Source of the DNA: VBDM01 sp963699535
GTDB taxonomy: Bacteria > Pseudomonadota > Gammaproteobacteria > Burkholderiales > SG8-39
Assembly: GCA_963699535.1 (NCBI GenBank)
Contig: CAVOUJ010000028.1
Coordinates: 133,694-197,693 of the forward strand
Length of the DNA stretch: 64,000 nucleotides
Direction: 5' to 3'
Below are positions 54,594-61,246 of this stretch, one piece after another. Positions within the stretch are counted from its first letter, which is position 1. The number at the start of each line of letters is the position of its first letter. Made by a program: the position numbers and the translations under genes. A model generated the notes under the pieces. It did no database searches. It was not told the DNA's origin and worked only from the letters and a program-made list of their open reading frames with translations.

Positions 54594-56121
54594 ATCGAAA
54601 CGTCGTTTCAGAATCTCGGGCTCAATCCCGAGCTGCTCCGCGCAGTCGCCGAGCAGGGCTATACCCAACCCACCCCCATCCAGGCGCAAGCCATCCCCGT
54701 CGTTCTCGCAAGGCCGAGATCTGCTCGGTGCGGCGCAGACCGGCACCGGCAAGACCGCCGGCTTCACTTTGCCGATGCTGCAATTGCTCGCGGGGAAATC
54801 GAACGTCAGCCACTCGCCCGCGCGCCATCCGGTTCGCTGCCTCGTCCTCGTGCCCACGCGCGAGCTCGCGGCGCAGGTGCAGGAGAGCGTCCGCACCTAC
54901 GGCAAGCACATGAAGCTGCGCACCGCCGTGATCTACGGCGGCGTGGGCTTCGGCCCGCAGGAAATGGAGCTGCGCCGCGGCGTGGACATCGTCGTCGCGA
55001 CGCCCGGGCGGCTGCTCGATCACGTCCAGCAGAGGACGATCGACCTGCGAGCGGTGGAGATCCTCGTCCTGGACGAGGCCGACCGCATGCTCGACATGGG
55101 CTTCATCCACGACATCCGGCGCGTCCTCGCGCTCCTGCCCGCGAAGCGGCAGAACCTGCTCTTCTCGGCGACTTTTCCCGAGGAGGTGAGAAAGCTCGCC
55201 TCGGGCTTCATGCGCGACCCGGTCACGGTCGAAGTCGCGCGGCGCAACATGCCGATCGAGCTGATCGGCCAGGTCGTGCACCCGGTGGACAAGGACCGCA
55301 AACGCCAGCTCCTCGCGCACCTGGTGAAGAGCGGCAACTGGCAGCAGGTGCTGGTGTTCTGCCGGACCAAGCACGGCGCCAATCGCCTGGCCGAGCAACT
55401 GGAGAACGACGGCATCGAAACCGCCGCGATCCACGGCAACAAGAGCCAGCCGCAGCGCATGAAGGCTTTGAAGCGCTTCAAGGACGGCGAGCTGCAGGTG
55501 CTGGTCGCCACCGACATCGCCGCGCGCGGCATCGACATCGAGTCGCTGCCCCACGTGGTGAACTACGACCTGCCGCACGTCTCCGAGGACTACGTCCACC
55601 GCATCGGCCGCACCGGCCGCGCGGGGGAGTCGGGTCAGGCGGTGTCGCTCGTGTCGGGCGAAGATCGCACGCTGCTGCGCGACATCGAGCGGCTCATCGG
55701 CAAGCAAATCGAGCAGCAGATCGTTCCGGGATTCGAGCCGGGCTCGGGTTATCACCACGCGCAACCTGAGCCGCAGCAGCGCCGCGGACGAAGGCCCGAA
55801 AGCCAGGCGCGCCGTCCGGACAGATCCCGCAGCGCGCAAAGGAGGCCCGAGCACGGGCGTCCGCAACCGTCGTCACAGCCGCGCCAGGGCCAGGGAAAGG
55901 GTCAAGGCCAACGCCGCGACCACGGACGTCGTCAGGACCAGCGGGCCGCCCCTGCCATGCCTTCGGAGAAGACCCAGCAGTCGGTCCTGCGCGACCAACT
56001 CGAGCACCATCGCCGCCAGCAGGCGGAAGAGCATCACCGGGAGCCGGCGCCCAAGAGCGAGCGGGCGAAGGAGAAGGCGGTGCCGGCGCTGTTTGGGTTG
56101 GTTGGGAGGAAAGTGGCGTAG
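54594..56121 (+). CDS. rhlE: DEAD-box RNA helicase, RhlE type (one +1 shift, no standard start codon)
   Basis: About 508 residues once an extra base near 54711 is removed. The helicase motifs are GYTQPTPIQAQAIPVV (Q motif), AQTGTGKT (I), PTRELAAQV (Ia), VLDEADRML (II), SAT (III) and HRIGRTGRAG (VI). The C-terminal 130 residues are basic and Gln/Arg-rich. The frame is closed by TAG at 54582-54584, and no ATG, GTG or TTG lies between it and the conserved TCG-TTT (Ser-Phe) of the family start. The AGGAG site is six bases before ATC at 54594, taken here as the start. Confidence 0.88.
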
Positions 56122-56150
56122 GGCGATTTAGCTTCTACGCTCAGATTGAG

Positions 56151-56180
56151 ACGGGCGGCTTCGGCCGCCCGTTTGTTTTT
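56151..56180. terminator. Rho-independent terminator with TTCG loop
   Basis: ACGGGCGGC at 56151-56159 pairs with GCCGCCCGT at 56164-56172 around a stable TTCG loop, followed by TTGTTTTT. It ends rhlE and, being palindromic, may also serve the convergent fmdB-like gene. Confidence 0.85.
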
Positions 56181-56184
56181 GCCT

Positions 56185-56409
56185 TTAGTTCAGTCCGCAG
56201 GACCCCGGCCCGCGGGGGTCCCCGCAGGTGCCGCACGGGCCCGCGGCGGCGCTCGCCGCGTCCTCGCTCGATCCCGCGGTGGCAAAGACGGAGAGCTTCT
56301 TTTCGACCTCGGTCGAGTGGCAGCTCGGACAACCGGGAACGGTATTCGAGCGCACGAGCATTTCGAACTCGCTTCCGCACTTCCCGCAGGCGTATTCGTA
56401 GATGGGCAT
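56185..56409 (-). CDS. FmdB-family zinc-ribbon protein
   Basis: 74 residues. MPIYEYACGKCGSEFEML and CPSCHSTEVEKKLSVFATAG give the two CxxC pairs of the FmdB zinc ribbon. The C-terminal tail adds CGTCGDPRGPGSC with three more cysteines. AGGAGTCC lies upstream. Small FmdB proteins are widespread and poorly understood; some act as regulators. Confidence 0.85.
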   Translation of the reverse strand: MPIYEYACGKCGSEFEMLVRSNTVPGCPSCHSTEVEKKLSVFATAGSSEDAASAAAGPCGTCGDPRGPGSCGLN

Positions 56410-56558
56410 GGTGGACTCCTGTAGGCGCGCATTGTAACTCCGGCGGGCCCCTTCGTGCTTCTTCCGGGCTTTCAGGCGGTCGTCAGCCATCCGCTGGCTC
56501 GCTCGGAGACGCGCAGCGTCCCGGGAAGCTTCAGCAGGTTGTACAGGGCGCGATCGCC

Positions 56559-56611
56559 TTGACAGCGGTAACACACGCCACTAGCCTAGCGTGGTTCCAT
56601 TTTGGTTCCAT
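56559..56611 (+). promoter_or_regulatory. Promoter and direct-repeat operator of a toxin-antitoxin pair
   Basis: TTGACA at 56559-56564 and TAGCCT at 56582-56587 are 17 bases apart. Just downstream, TGGTTCCAT occurs twice (56592-56600 and 56603-56611), an 11-base direct repeat suited to a ribbon-helix-helix repressor acting on its own promoter. The antitoxin start codon follows at 56618. Confidence 0.55.
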
Positions 56612-56617
56612 AGAGCC

Positions 56618-56854
56618 ATGCTCACGCTCACACTCAAGAACCTCCCGCGCGAGCTGCACGCCCTGCTCAAGGAAAGCGCGGAGAAGAACCGGCGCAGCCT
56701 GAACAGCGAGATCCTGATGCGGCTGGAAAGGGACCTGGCGGCGCCGACCGTCGATCCCGAGCGGCACGCGAAGGAGTTGAAGGCTTTCGCGGCGCGGCTG
56801 CCGCGGGTCGAGCACGCGCGGGTCGGCCGCTACAAGCGGCAAGGCCGGGCGTGA
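56618..56854 (+). CDS. FitA-like ribbon-helix-helix antitoxin
   Basis: 78 residues. The Arc-type fold is shown by LTLTLKNLPRELHALLKESAEKNRRSLNSEILMRLER: a beta strand for DNA contact followed by two helices. The remaining 30 residues would wrap the toxin. The start is set at 56618 just after two operator-like direct repeats. The stop overlaps the toxin start (GTGA), the usual coupling in such pairs. Confidence 0.82.
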   Translation: MLTLTLKNLPRELHALLKESAEKNRRSLNSEILMRLERDLAAPTVDPERHAKELKAFAARLPRVEHARVGRYKRQGRA

Positions 56855-57255
56855 TCGTCGTCGACAGCAACATCATCGCCTATTGCTGGGTGAACGGCCC
56901 GCTGACGCCGCTTGCGCAGCGCGTGCGCGTGAAGGACCCCGACTGGCATGTTCCCATCCTGTGGCGATCGGAAATGCGCAGCATCCTTGCCGGCTATTTG
57001 CGGGACGGCAGCTTGAGCCTGTCGCAGGTGGCCCGCATCATGGCGGCTGCCGAGGACGCGCTCGCGGGCAGCGAGCACCTGGTGCCCAGCGCGGCGGTGT
57101 TCGAGATCGCCGGCAAGTCGCGCCTTTCCGCCTACGACTGCGAATTCGTCGCGCTCGCCGCGGTGCTGTCGGTGCCGCTGGTCACGGCCGACAGGGCGGT
57201 GTTGAAGGCGTATCCGGCGCGGGCGCTGACGATGGAATCGTTCGCGCGGACATAG
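56851..57255 (+). CDS. PIN-domain toxin (VapC/FitB type)
   Basis: 134 residues from GTG 56851. The PIN-domain acidic residues are visible: Asp in VVDSNIIAY at the start, Glu in LWRSEMRS near 42, Asp in SAYDCEFVALA near 97, and Asp in VTADRAVLKAYP near 116. It should be a metal-dependent RNase neutralised by the upstream antitoxin. Confidence 0.85.
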   Translation: MIVVDSNIIAYCWVNGPLTPLAQRVRVKDPDWHVPILWRSEMRSILAGYLRDGSLSLSQVARIMAAAEDALAGSEHLVPSAAVFEIAGKSRLSAYDCEFVALAAVLSVPLVTADRAVLKAYPARALTMESFART

Positions 57256-57266
57256 GGAGGGGCGGT

Positions 57267-57539
57267 ATGATCAATTCACACCAGACATCCGAGCGCGCCG
57301 CCATGGCCAACGCCGTCAAGAAAACCATTTCCATTCCCGCCGACCTGGCGCGCGACGCCGAGGCCCTCGCCCGCGCCGAGGGCAAGACCTTCAGCGCGGT
57401 GATCCAGGATGCACTGCGCCAGTCGCGCATCGAGCGGCGCCTGCAGGAGTTGCGCGGCCTGCAGGGCTACTGGAGCCGCAAGGCGCGCGACAAGGGCATC
57501 CTCACCGAGCAGGATCTGGAGCGCTATCTGCGCGGGTGA
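57267..57539 (+). CDS. Ribbon-helix-helix antitoxin, orphaned
   Basis: 90 residues from ATG 57267 with GGGAGGGG upstream; a second ATG at 57303 would give 78. The motif KKTISIPADLARDAEALARAEGKTFSAVIQDALRQSR is a CopG/Arc-type DNA-binding fold, and the C-terminus GYWSRKARDKGILTEQDLERYLRG is the usual toxin-binding tail of this group. Its toxin gene directly downstream is reduced to a stub. Confidence 0.78.
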   Translation: MINSHQTSERAAMANAVKKTISIPADLARDAEALARAEGKTFSAVIQDALRQSRIERRLQELRGLQGYWSRKARDKGILTEQDLERYLRG

Positions 57540-57548
57540 GGGGCGGCG

Positions 57549-57599
57549 CTGCGAGTCGTCTTCGACACCAATATCCTGGTCTCTAGTGCGGAGGGCTAA
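57549..57599 (+). pseudogene. Remnant of a PIN-domain toxin gene
   Basis: Reading from 57549 gives LRVVFDTNILVSSAEG followed by a stop. This is the opening strand and first acidic residue of a PIN domain, cut off after 16 codons. It begins ten bases after the antitoxin, the normal place for a VapC-type toxin. The rest of the domain is absent downstream. Confidence 0.7.
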
Positions 57600-57879
57600 A
57601 GGCCTCTCGTACACGATCAGGGACGCCGAGTTCGACGGCGATTTTCAGCAAGTTGCTCCTGATTTGTTCCGGGCTCGCGTGTTTGCCTACCTGCTCGACC
57701 AATCCCTTGAAAAGGCTTTCCGGCCCTTCCTCGAGCAGGCACACGAGATGCGGATGGCGCCTTTGAGGGACATTTCCGGAGAGTAGCGCCTGTACGAGCT
57801 CGTCTCGCGTGAGAGATTCGCGAAAGCTTACGCTCGCGGAGATGCACGCCATGTGAACGAAGTCGGGCGCGCGCTTCAC
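57583..57879 (-). CDS. Hypothetical protein downstream of the ORF6N gene
   Basis: 98 residues from a GTG at 57879, or 89 from an internal ATG at 57852. Not recognised. It is mostly helical with ESLTRDELVQALLSGNVPQ and SPEQIRSNLLKIAVELGVPDRVREAF. Its 3' end overlaps the toxin remnant on the other strand, so it may mark the junction of an insertion that destroyed that toxin. It may share the LexA-controlled promoter of the ORF6N gene 22 bases upstream. Confidence 0.5.
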   Translation of the reverse strand: MKRAPDFVHMACISASVSFRESLTRDELVQALLSGNVPQRRHPHLVCLLEEGPESLFKGLVEQVGKHASPEQIRSNLLKIAVELGVPDRVREAFSPPH

Positions 57880-57901
57880 GGCGGAAGCAGGCCCGCGACG
57901 A

Positions 57902-58468
57902 TCATTCGATGAACCCGATGCGCCGTTTCGGCGGGTCGGGAGGCGGTTGCAGGAGCGGCAGCAACTTGCGGTAGATGTCGCGCAGCGCGGTATCGTGCCG
58001 AAGCAGCGTACGGTCGATCTCGGCGAGGCGCTTCAAGATAGCGGTATTGGCGGCGAGCTCCTCGCGCATGCGGATGAAGGCCCGCACCACGTACACGCTC
58101 ATCGTCACGGCCTGCCGGCTGTTGAGCACCGTCGCCGCCATGATGGCGCCGTGCTCGGTGAATACCCATGGGAGAAAGCGCGGATCGCGATGCTTCTGGG
58201 AACCGGTCACAGTCTGTGATCGGTTCCGGACGGCCTCAGTAGTTGCGGCGCGATCCAGATTCGAGGTCGCAGACTGAGACCTCAAATCCGCCGATTCGGG
58301 TGCGGTCAGCCGGAAGCGGAAATCTTCCGGAAACCGATCCCCGTTCCGTTTCACAGCCTGATTCAAGGCCCGCGTCGGCACGCCATACAGTCGCGCAAGA
58401 TCGGCGTCGAGCATCACCTTGTGACCTCTGGCGCTTCGGATCAGCAATTCGACGGACGGTTTCGCCAT
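57902..58468 (-). CDS. ORF6N-domain DNA-binding protein, phage-type
   Basis: 188 residues. The ORF6N domain covers residues 5-110: VMLDADLARLYGVPTRALNQAVKRNGDRFPEDF and later FLPWVFTEHGAIMAATVLNSRQAV. The C-terminal helical part (MREELAANTAILKRLAEIDRTL) is probably for oligomer formation. Such proteins come from phages or mobile DNA and often behave as antirepressors or regulators. A LexA-type box covers its -10 element, so it is probably induced by DNA damage. Confidence 0.85.
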   Translation of the reverse strand: MAKPSVELLIRSARGHKVMLDADLARLYGVPTRALNQAVKRNGDRFPEDFRFRLTAPESADLRSQSATSNLDRAATTEAVRNRSQTVTGSQKHRDPRFLPWVFTEHGAIMAATVLNSRQAVTMSVYVVRAFIRMREELAANTAILKRLAEIDRTLLRHDTALRDIYRKLLPLLQPPPDPPKRRIGFIE

Positions 58469-58518
58469 GACGACACATCAATTTTTCGTGGAATGGCCAA
58501 GAGGGCGCGCTAGCGTAC

Positions 58519-58554
58519 CTGTATCTATATACAGCATCTTGAGCCAGACCGCAA
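58519..58554 (-). promoter_or_regulatory. Promoter overlapped by a LexA (SOS) box
   Basis: CTGTATCTATATACAG at 58519-58534 matches the CTGT-N8-ACAG LexA consensus. On the minus strand, TTGCGG (58554-58549) and TATATA (58531-58526) form a promoter with 17-base spacing, and the -10 lies inside the box. It is about 50 bases upstream of the ORF6N gene. Confidence 0.75.
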
Positions 58555-58631
58555 TATTCACGCGGCGCCATGCGGTTCTATCGCGTCAAAATCCAGGGCG
58601 TCGTCGACTGTCATCCGCCGAGCCCCGCGCC

Positions 58632-58970
58632 CTAGCGGCTGCGGGCGGTTTTCACGAACTCGAGCGACGCCTGGAAGAGATCGAGGTCCTTCTCGTAGTC
58701 CGCCGGGTCGGCGCGGTTGATCTGGATCCATTCCCTGGAGCTCGGCAGGCCGGCGGGCTGGAACGGGACGATCTTGTCCCGGGAGAACGTCAGCTCGGTC
58801 GCGGTGGCGACGGAGAAGCGCAGGCCGATGCCGTTGCCCGAGATGCAGGCGAACATCTTGTCGCTGACGAAGTAGGCGTCGAGGCCGTGGATCTTCCTTG
58901 CGGTGACGCCCGGGAGCTTGAGGAGCAGCGCGTCGATCTGCGCCTTGAGGGGTGAGGGTTCGGGTTTCAT
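58632..58970 (-). CDS. TfoX N-terminal-domain-like protein
   Basis: 112 residues. LPGVTARKIHGLDAYFVSDKMFACISGNGIGLRFS resembles the N-terminal domain of TfoX/Sxy, a small fold found alone in many bacteria with no proven competence role. The C-terminus WIQINRADPADYEKDLDLFQASLEFVKTA is also typical. Its start overlaps the stop of the cyclic-nucleotide-binding gene upstream (ATGA). Confidence 0.72.
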   Translation of the reverse strand: MKPEPSPLKAQIDALLLKLPGVTARKIHGLDAYFVSDKMFACISGNGIGLRFSVATATELTFSRDKIVPFQPAGLPSSREWIQINRADPADYEKDLDLFQASLEFVKTARSR

Positions 58971-59605
58971 GGGGTCTGGGCCCGGGCCTGGAGGGCGGCT
59001 GGTTGTCCGCCTTCCCTCGCCGCGGCGTCGCGCAAGAGGCGCCCGACGATGAGTCTTATCAGGTGAAAGCCGAGCTTGGGGTTCTGATAATACAGCCGGT
59101 ACAGGCCCTCGCGGTCGAGGCTGTAGAGCTCGCAGTCGCTGTCGCACACCACGCTTTGCGTCCGCCGGGAATCGGGGGCGAAAAGCCCGATCTCGCCGAT
59201 CAGCGTGCCCGGACCGAGCGCGTCCCCGTACTCCACCACCCGCACCTCGCCTCGGTGGACGTAGAACATCTCCTCGGCGGGATCGCCCTTGGAGAAGAGG
59301 GGGGTGCCGGCCTTGTGGGTCCTGAGGGTCATGTGGGGAAGCAGCCACTGGGCGACGGGCGAGTCCCCGGCGGCGGATTCGATGTCCTTCACCAGCTTGC
59401 GGATCTCGAGCAGGCGCAGGGCGTTCAAGGGAAGCAGCACCCCGTGGAGAACCACGATCGGCAGCAGCGACTCGACATAGCCGTAGGCGACGAAAAACAC
59501 ATTGCTCGCGAGCGCGGCCGCGCGCAGCGGAAGCATGCTCTTCATCATGAAAGTCGTGAAAGTCAGGGCGGCGGCAGCGATGCCGAGGGTGAAGCCCAAG
59601 GTCAT
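58967..59605 (-). CDS. Membrane protein with C-terminal cyclic-nucleotide-binding domain
   Basis: 212 residues from ATG 59605; a longer open frame upstream lacks coding character. Two to three hydrophobic helices at residues 1-60 are followed by a Crp-type binding domain (about 85-195): HKAGTPLFSKGDPAEEMFYVHRGEVRV and GPGTLIGEIGLFAPDSRRTQSV. The last is the phosphate-binding cassette with G-E and R-x-Q. There is no DNA-binding helix-turn-helix, so it is a membrane sensor and not a Crp regulator. Confidence 0.8.
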   Translation of the reverse strand: MTLGFTLGIAAAALTFTTFMMKSMLPLRAAALASNVFFVAYGYVESLLPIVVLHGVLLPLNALRLLEIRKLVKDIESAAGDSPVAQWLLPHMTLRTHKAGTPLFSKGDPAEEMFYVHRGEVRVVEYGDALGPGTLIGEIGLFAPDSRRTQSVVCDSDCELYSLDREGLYRLYYQNPKLGFHLIRLIVGRLLRDAAAREGGQPAALQARAQTP

Positions 59606-59858
59606 TGGGGTCTCCGGGTGCGGTTGATGGGGTATTTTGCCCTGAAGTCGGCCGAAGGCTCGAAAGACACCGAAAGGTCTTCCCCTCTTCCTCGGGGAGA
59701 AGGTGCGAGGTAGCAAAAGGGGAATTCGCTTCCACGGCAGATAGGACGGTTGGATGAAACGGCCATCTTCCTGTATTCGGCGACTCCGGCCCACCTGTGC
59801 TAGGCATCCGCGTGTAGTTAGGGTGGTGCTATCCTTTCGTCAATCGGCGGAGGATGGT
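59606..59858. other. Boundary between GC-rich backbone and lower-GC island
   Basis: No gene is supported in these 253 bases. A short imperfect hairpin, CCCCTC...CGGGGAG, lies near 59,690. Base composition drops from about here to the end of the window. GGAGG at 59849-59853 is the ribosome binding site for the first island gene. No tRNA gene or obvious attachment site was found. Confidence 0.5.
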
Positions 59859-60794
59859 TTGATATTCTGGGTCGGGGTGACTGACAATTCTTGGTTTCGG
59901 TTTCTTCGAAATCAGAACCCCGACGAGGTCAATTTCTGGCAGCCCAGCCCACGCGCTGCATTTACGCGACTTGAGCCTGGCGCCCCTTTCTTGTTCAAGC
60001 TGAAACGCCCCAACAATCACATCGGCGGTGGAGGCTTTTTTGTAAAGTTCTCAGTTTTGCCCCTCTCTGTTGTTTGGGACACCTTTGGAATAAAAAATGG
60101 AGCCGCGACCCAGGAGCAATTTGAAGACCTAATCCGTCCGCTGACGCCTACTCCTGATGCCCGTGATCCGGAAGTCGGTTGCTCAGTACTGACAGAGCCC
60201 TTTTTTTGGCCAGAGAACACTTGGATACCCAATCCACTTGGATTCGCCTCCAATATCGTTCAGGGACGCAGCTATGACACCTCCGAAAAAGAAGGAGGCT
60301 CATTGTGGAAGTCGGTCACAGATCGACTTGCTCACTCTCCCGATAGTACTAATGCACCGCAGCCAGCGAGAGAGCCATCTGCGACGTATGGTAGTCCGAC
60401 GCTGATCAAACCTCGACTAGGACAGGGAGCTTTTCGAGTCTTGGTGACAGATGCATACAAGCGACGTTGCGCTATAACGGGAGAGAAAACTCTCCCTGTG
60501 CTCGAAGCAGCCCACATCGTTCCCTTCGCTCGAAAGGGAACACATCAGATCTCAAACGGTCTGCTGTTGCGCTCGGATTTTCACAAACTCTTTGATCTTG
60601 GCTATGTGACGGTAGAAACCACGAAACGCGATTTTCGCGTTAGAGTGAGTCCAAGGATTCGCCAGGAATGGTTCAATGGAAAGGCGTACTACCGTCTAGA
60701 CGGCCAGACGTTGGTTGTAGTCCCCGATGCGCTTGAGCAGCGCCCCAATCGGGAATACCTAGCATGGCACAACAAGCAAGTGTTCCAATCATGA
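59859..60794 (+). CDS. HNH endonuclease with N-terminal PUA/EVE-like region
   Basis: 311 residues from a TTG at 59859, supported by GGAGG five bases upstream; an upstream ATG at 59754 would add an implausible leader. The first 120 residues (FWVGVTDNSWFRFLR, LEPGAPFLFKLKRP, IGGGGFFVKFSVLP) have the strand pattern of a PUA-superfamily reader. The C-terminal HNH_2-type domain has CAITGEKTLPVLEAAHIVPF and NGLLLRSDFHKLFDLGYV, with the three expected histidines and an asparagine. The architecture fits a nuclease directed to modified or foreign DNA. It is a widespread family with little experimental data. Confidence 0.82.
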   Translation: MIFWVGVTDNSWFRFLRNQNPDEVNFWQPSPRAAFTRLEPGAPFLFKLKRPNNHIGGGGFFVKFSVLPLSVVWDTFGIKNGAATQEQFEDLIRPLTPTPDARDPEVGCSVLTEPFFWPENTWIPNPLGFASNIVQGRSYDTSEKEGGSLWKSVTDRLAHSPDSTNAPQPAREPSATYGSPTLIKPRLGQGAFRVLVTDAYKRRCAITGEKTLPVLEAAHIVPFARKGTHQISNGLLLRSDFHKLFDLGYVTVETTKRDFRVRVSPRIRQEWFNGKAYYRLDGQTLVVVPDALEQRPNREYLAWHNKQVFQS

Positions 60795-60810
60795 AACCTA
60801 GGAGAATCGC

Positions 60811-61155
60811 GTGATCTCACCTGAACTGCGAGAGCGCCTCCTGAAATTCCGACGCGACCGAGACTGGAAGCAGTTCCATTCAGCCCGTACGTTAGCCATC
60901 GCGCTTTCGGTAGAGGCCGGCGAGTTGCTAGAACATTTTCAGTGGATTCCGGAGAAAGACGTAGATCGGGTTGTATCGGAACGAAGACATGAATTGGCGA
61001 GGGAGGTCGCAGATTTGGCGATTCTTCTCACATATTTCGTCCACGACCTCTCTCTTGACCTGGAGGGTGCTGTAAGAGACAAGCTCCTTTTGAACGAACA
61101 ACGATACCCCATCGAGAAATCGAAGGGGTCACCGGAAAAGTACTCACGGCTGTAA
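60811..61155 (+). CDS. MazG-like nucleotide pyrophosphohydrolase
   Basis: 114 residues from a GTG 16 bases after the HNH gene. The metal-binding motif is VEAGELLEHFQW (E-x-x-x-x), paired with HELAREVADLAILL (E-x-x-D). This is the all-alpha NTP pyrophosphatase fold of the short MazG-like/dCTPase type. It cleaves (d)NTPs to monophosphates. Lying inside a nuclease cluster, it may limit nucleotide pools for phage or clear modified dNTPs, but a housecleaning role is equally possible. Confidence 0.82.
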   Translation: MISPELRERLLKFRRDRDWKQFHSARTLAIALSVEAGELLEHFQWIPEKDVDRVVSERRHELAREVADLAILLTYFVHDLSLDLEGAVRDKLLLNEQRYPIEKSKGSPEKYSRL

Positions 61156-61246
61156 CCGGTACATCGCAGTGCGGGCGAATAGCCAGTTAGGTGAAGGATC
61201 GATTGAGGTGCTTACCCTGCCTTAGTAAGGACGCCTGGACCTTCAA

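Noticed and set aside
57583..58570. Prophage region
   Set aside because: Only an ORF6N gene with a LexA box and a small unknown gene are present; no capsid, tail, integrase or terminase genes were found.
58570..58635. A 21-codon plus-strand frame starting MRFYRVKIQG
   Set aside because: It is too short, has no clear ribosome binding site and no recognisable family; it may be a gene fragment, but this cannot be supported.
59680..59720. Another copy of the two-hairpin repeat near CCCCTCTTCCTCGGGGAG
   Set aside because: It has only one imperfect stem and lacks the GGGGTGGT tail and the second GCGAAGC-type hairpin.
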